Source: Polaribacter sp.
GTDB taxonomy: Bacteria > Bacteroidota > Bacteroidia > Flavobacteriales > Flavobacteriaceae
DNA length: 64,000 nucleotides
NCBI GenBank assembly: GCA_018663625.1
Contig: JABJPX010000038.1
Location: 62,001 to 126,000, forward strand
Direction of reading: 5' to 3'
Below the pieces are notes generated by a model that made no database searches, was not told where the DNA came from, and worked only from the letters and a program-made list of their open reading frames with translations. Both the position numbers and the translations under genes were made by a program. Positions 61,861 through 64,000 of the stretch are shown here, piece by piece; positions within the stretch are counted from its first letter, which is position 1; each line of letters begins with the position of its first letter.

Positions 61861-63201
61861 ATGTCAAACCGTTTTTCCGATTTAGGAATTAACTCAGAAA
61901 TTCAACAAAGCCTATCATCGCTTCAGATATCCGTACCTACAGATATTCAAGAAAAAGTAATTCCAGTAATCTTGTCTCAAACAGAAGATGTTGTTGCATT
62001 GGCAAAAACAGGAACTGGGAAAACGGCTGCTTTTGGCTTACCGTTACTACAATTAATAGATACAACAAAAGACGTAATTCAAGCAATTGTTTTGGCTCCA
62101 ACAAGAGAGCTAGGTCAACAAATACATAGTAATTTAGAATCCTTTGCTGTAAATAGTCCAGAGATCTCCATTGCCGTTATTTGCGGAGGAATTCCGATAA
62201 AACCTCAAATAGAACGTTTAAAAAAGACCACACATATTGTTGTTGCAACCCCAGGTCGTTTGGCCGATTTAGTGCAGCGTGATGCCATAAATATTAAAAA
62301 TATTTCTCATTTTATTTTAGATGAAGCTGATGAAATGGTCAGTGCATTGAAAGAAGGACTGGATAGCATTATCAAGGAAATTCCCAAGAAAAGAAGAACA
62401 CTTTTATTTACAGCAACAATGCCAGGTGCTATTAAGCAGTTGATCAATAATTACATGTCCCATGACGTCGTTGAGATAGCGGCAAATATGGACACAGCTG
62501 GACATCAAGGCATCGACCATCAATATGTTGTTGTAGCGCCTATTGAGAAATTGGAGGTTTTATTACATTTCCTAAATTCGAAAGAAGGTCAAAGAGGGAT
62601 TATTTTCTGTAAAACAAAAGCTGCTGTAAATAAGTTGGCCAAAAATTTAGCGATTAACAAATTCTCTTCCGGAGCACTTCATGGAAGTTTAACACAGGGA
62701 ATTCGGGATCGTATCATGGGGCAATTTAGAGAGGGGCATATTGATATTTTAGTAGCTACCGATTTGGCGGCTCGTGGAATCGATGTAAAAGAAATTGCTT
62801 ATGTAGTCAATTATCATTTACCGGATACTTATGGTGCTTATGTGCATCGAAGTGGACGTACTGCCAGAGCAGGAGCAAAAGGACTTTCTTTAACAATTAT
62901 ACAGGAAGAAGAAACTCCAGATATTACCGATTTTGAAAAAGAATTAGGCATTATCTTCCATACATTTCAAAAAGCAGATGCAAAAAGCATTGAAGAAAAT
63001 AATGGATTGTTATGGGCTAAGAAAATATTTAAGACCAAACCGAACAAAACTATTTCGGAAGAATTTAGAAAAAAAGTAAGAACGGTCTTTCATCATTTAA
63101 CGAAAGAGGAGTTGATTGAGAAAGTATTGGCAAATTATCTGGCACAAGCAACTTCAAATGCCCCTAAAACTGAAACTGCTAAAAAGAAAAAGAAACACTA
63201 G
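61861..63201 (+). CDS. DEAD-box ATP-dependent RNA helicase (CsdA/DbpA-like)
   Basis: The product has 446 residues. Helicase motifs: VPTDIQEKVIPVIL (Q), AKTGTGKTAAFGLP (I), APTRELGQQ, ATPGRLADL, DEAD (II), TATMPG (III), ATDLAARGIDVKE and HRSGRTARAGAKG (VI). After the core a basic region (KKIFKTKPNKTISEEFRKK) and a short helical tail ending in a Lys run follow. I recall flavobacterial relatives that are longer and end in a DbpA RNA-binding domain, absent here. It is likely a cold- or ribosome-related helicase, next to the CspA-like gene. The SDR gene starts 6 bases downstream. Confidence 0.94.
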   Translation: MSNRFSDLGINSEIQQSLSSLQISVPTDIQEKVIPVILSQTEDVVALAKTGTGKTAAFGLPLLQLIDTTKDVIQAIVLAPTRELGQQIHSNLESFAVNSPEISIAVICGGIPIKPQIERLKKTTHIVVATPGRLADLVQRDAINIKNISHFILDEADEMVSALKEGLDSIIKEIPKKRRTLLFTATMPGAIKQLINNYMSHDVVEIAANMDTAGHQGIDHQYVVVAPIEKLEVLLHFLNSKEGQRGIIFCKTKAAVNKLAKNLAINKFSSGALHGSLTQGIRDRIMGQFREGHIDILVATDLAARGIDVKEIAYVVNYHLPDTYGAYVHRSGRTARAGAKGLSLTIIQEEETPDITDFEKELGIIFHTFQKADAKSIEENNGLLWAKKIFKTKPNKTISEEFRKKVRTVFHHLTKEELIEKVLANYLAQATSNAPKTETAKKKKKH

Positions 63202-63207
63202 TTTCTA

Positions 63208-64000
63208 ATGCATATGAGTGATCAAATTAGCAATCTAGAGATTGCCCAATGTATCAATACGATACAGCAGTTATTAGCGGATACTAATCAACTATTCGAA
63301 TTGCCCGAAGCACAAAGAGTTGCACTGTTTAAAGTAGCAGGTGAATTGTCAAGGCCAAATCGTGATGAGTTTCAGCGTCGTAGAAAAGATGCTAAAAAGG
63401 CGGCAAAACGCAAAATGATTGCTAAGGATATTCATGCCAGAAAGTCAACAGGAATTCGATCTGCTCGTGAAGCAGCGCTATTCGTAGCACCTAAATTATT
63501 GACATCAGCGAGTCTTTTAAAAGATACTCCAGAATTAGAATCACCAAGAAACTGTTATGTTTGTAAAACGGTATTTACCAAATTACACCATTTTTATGAC
63601 ACGATGTGTATTTCATGTGGTGATTTAAATTATGCAAAACGGTTTCAAACGACCAATTTACAAGATCAGGTTGCGGTGATTACCGGTTCGCGATTGAAAA
63701 TAGGATATCATATTACATTGATGTTGTTACGATCAGGAGCAACTGTTATTGCTACTACTCGATTTCCTGCAGATTCTGCTATTCGTTTTTCAAAGGAAGA
63801 AGATTATAAGGATTGGAGTGATCGTTTGCACATTCATGGGCTAGATTTGCGTCATATTCCTAGTGTAGAAATTTTCTGTAATTATATAGAACAGAAATAC
63901 GATCGCTTGGATATTTTAATAAATAACGCCGCTCAAACAGTAAGAAGACCTTCTGGTTTTTATTTCCATTTAATGGAAAATGAAAAATTAGCAATCTCAG
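63208..64000 (+). CDS. SDR-family oxidoreductase with N-terminal zinc-ribbon region (3' end outside window)
   Basis: 264 residues are in the window and the frame is open at the end. Residues 50-80 are basic ([13 protein letters not shown]). A four-Cys cluster follows (C116, C119, C134, C137; CYVCK...CISCG), probably a zinc ribbon. A Rossmann fold begins near 153 with [15 protein letters not shown] (a changed version of TGxxxGxG) and contains [10 protein letters not shown] (239-242 NNAA) as in short-chain dehydrogenases. The catalytic YxxxK would lie past the window end. The start is ATG 63208 or 63214. It is probably co-transcribed with the helicase gene (6-base gap). Substrate unknown. Confidence 0.85.
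   Translation, partial: MHMSDQISNLEIAQCINTIQQLLADTNQLFELPEAQRVALFKVAGELSRPNRDEFQRRRKDAKKAAKRKMIAKDIHARKSTGIRSAREAALFVAPKLLTSASLLKDTPELESPRNCYVCKTVFTKLHHFYDTMCISCGDLNYAKRFQTTNLQDQVAVITGSRLKIGYHITLMLLRSGATVIATTRFPADSAIRFSKEEDYKDWSDRLHIHGLDLRHIPSVEIFCNYIEQKYDRLDILINNAAQTVRRPSGFYFHLMENEKLAIS

Noticed and set aside
1..64000. Search for CRISPR arrays, prophage, insertion sequences, tRNA genes and toxin-antitoxin or other defence systems
   Set aside because: No spaced repeats, transposases, integrases, phage structural genes or cloverleaf-like segments were seen. The XRE regulator pairs with a membrane protein that does not look like a toxin.

Overview
The window is a stretch of chromosome from a flavobacterium (phylum Bacteroidota), probably a marine one. 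The evidence is the low G+C content, the many promoters matching the Bacteroidota pattern (TTG, about 19-21 bases, then TAnnTTTG), the near absence of Shine-Dalgarno sequences, and the family content: DUF4290, DUF3810, a bacillithiol-type BshA, a T9SS sorting tail, a split transketolase and a two-repeat DnaJ. I see no prophage, insertion sequence, CRISPR array, tRNA or 16S/23S rRNA gene.

Layout. 1-711 is the 3' end of topoisomerase IV subunit A. 721-4201 is a vitamin B12 uptake locus: a lipoprotein binding protein on the minus strand, interleaved divergent promoters, a cobalamin riboswitch and a BtuB-type TonB receptor. 4202-5095 holds a candidate LacI-type operator and a small lipoprotein gene that seems to be cut by an in-frame TGA. 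5174-12201 carries a small membrane protein, UvrD/PcrA helicase, DUF4290, MurA (with Asp at the usual catalytic Cys), GrpE and DnaJ. RNase P RNA (rnpB) and aconitase B follow. 15869-22782 on the minus strand has a class III aminotransferase, an OstA/LptA-like protein, PurA, a Fur-family regulator and a RelA/SpoT enzyme. 22842-26280 is a compact minus-strand operon: TrmH-family methyltransferase, polyphosphate glucokinase-like kinase, a secreted unknown and an M48 peptidase. Two secreted amidohydrolase-fold proteins and a DUF3810 protein follow.

32046-42266 runs dnaB, a secreted protein often labelled asparagine synthetase B, the N-terminal half of transketolase, bshA, aroB (minus strand), proline dehydrogenase with a coupled LETM1-like small protein, typA and a short protein that looks like an orphan N-terminal domain. 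An orphan PAS histidine kinase then faces away from a complete histidine operon, hisG-D-C-B-H-A-F-IE (43925-50986).

50996-64000 holds DUF1853, DUF2461, a MATE exporter, a thioesterase, two DEAD-box helicases, a MaoC-like protein, small membrane proteins with an XRE regulator, a secreted vanadium-haloperoxidase-like protein with a T9SS tail, two cold-shock-domain genes, an EamA transporter and the start of a zinc-binding SDR protein that runs off the window.

The strongest non-coding signal is in front of hisG. An 18-codon leader ORF contains four consecutive His codons. It is followed by a segment that can pair with the 5' arm of a rho-independent terminator, and then by the terminator itself. 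This is a textbook layout for ribosome-mediated transcription attenuation of histidine synthesis, here in a bacteroidete. Several promoters (dnaB, the trmH-family gene, the short gene at 41889) lie only 4-5 bases before the start codon, which predicts leaderless mRNAs.
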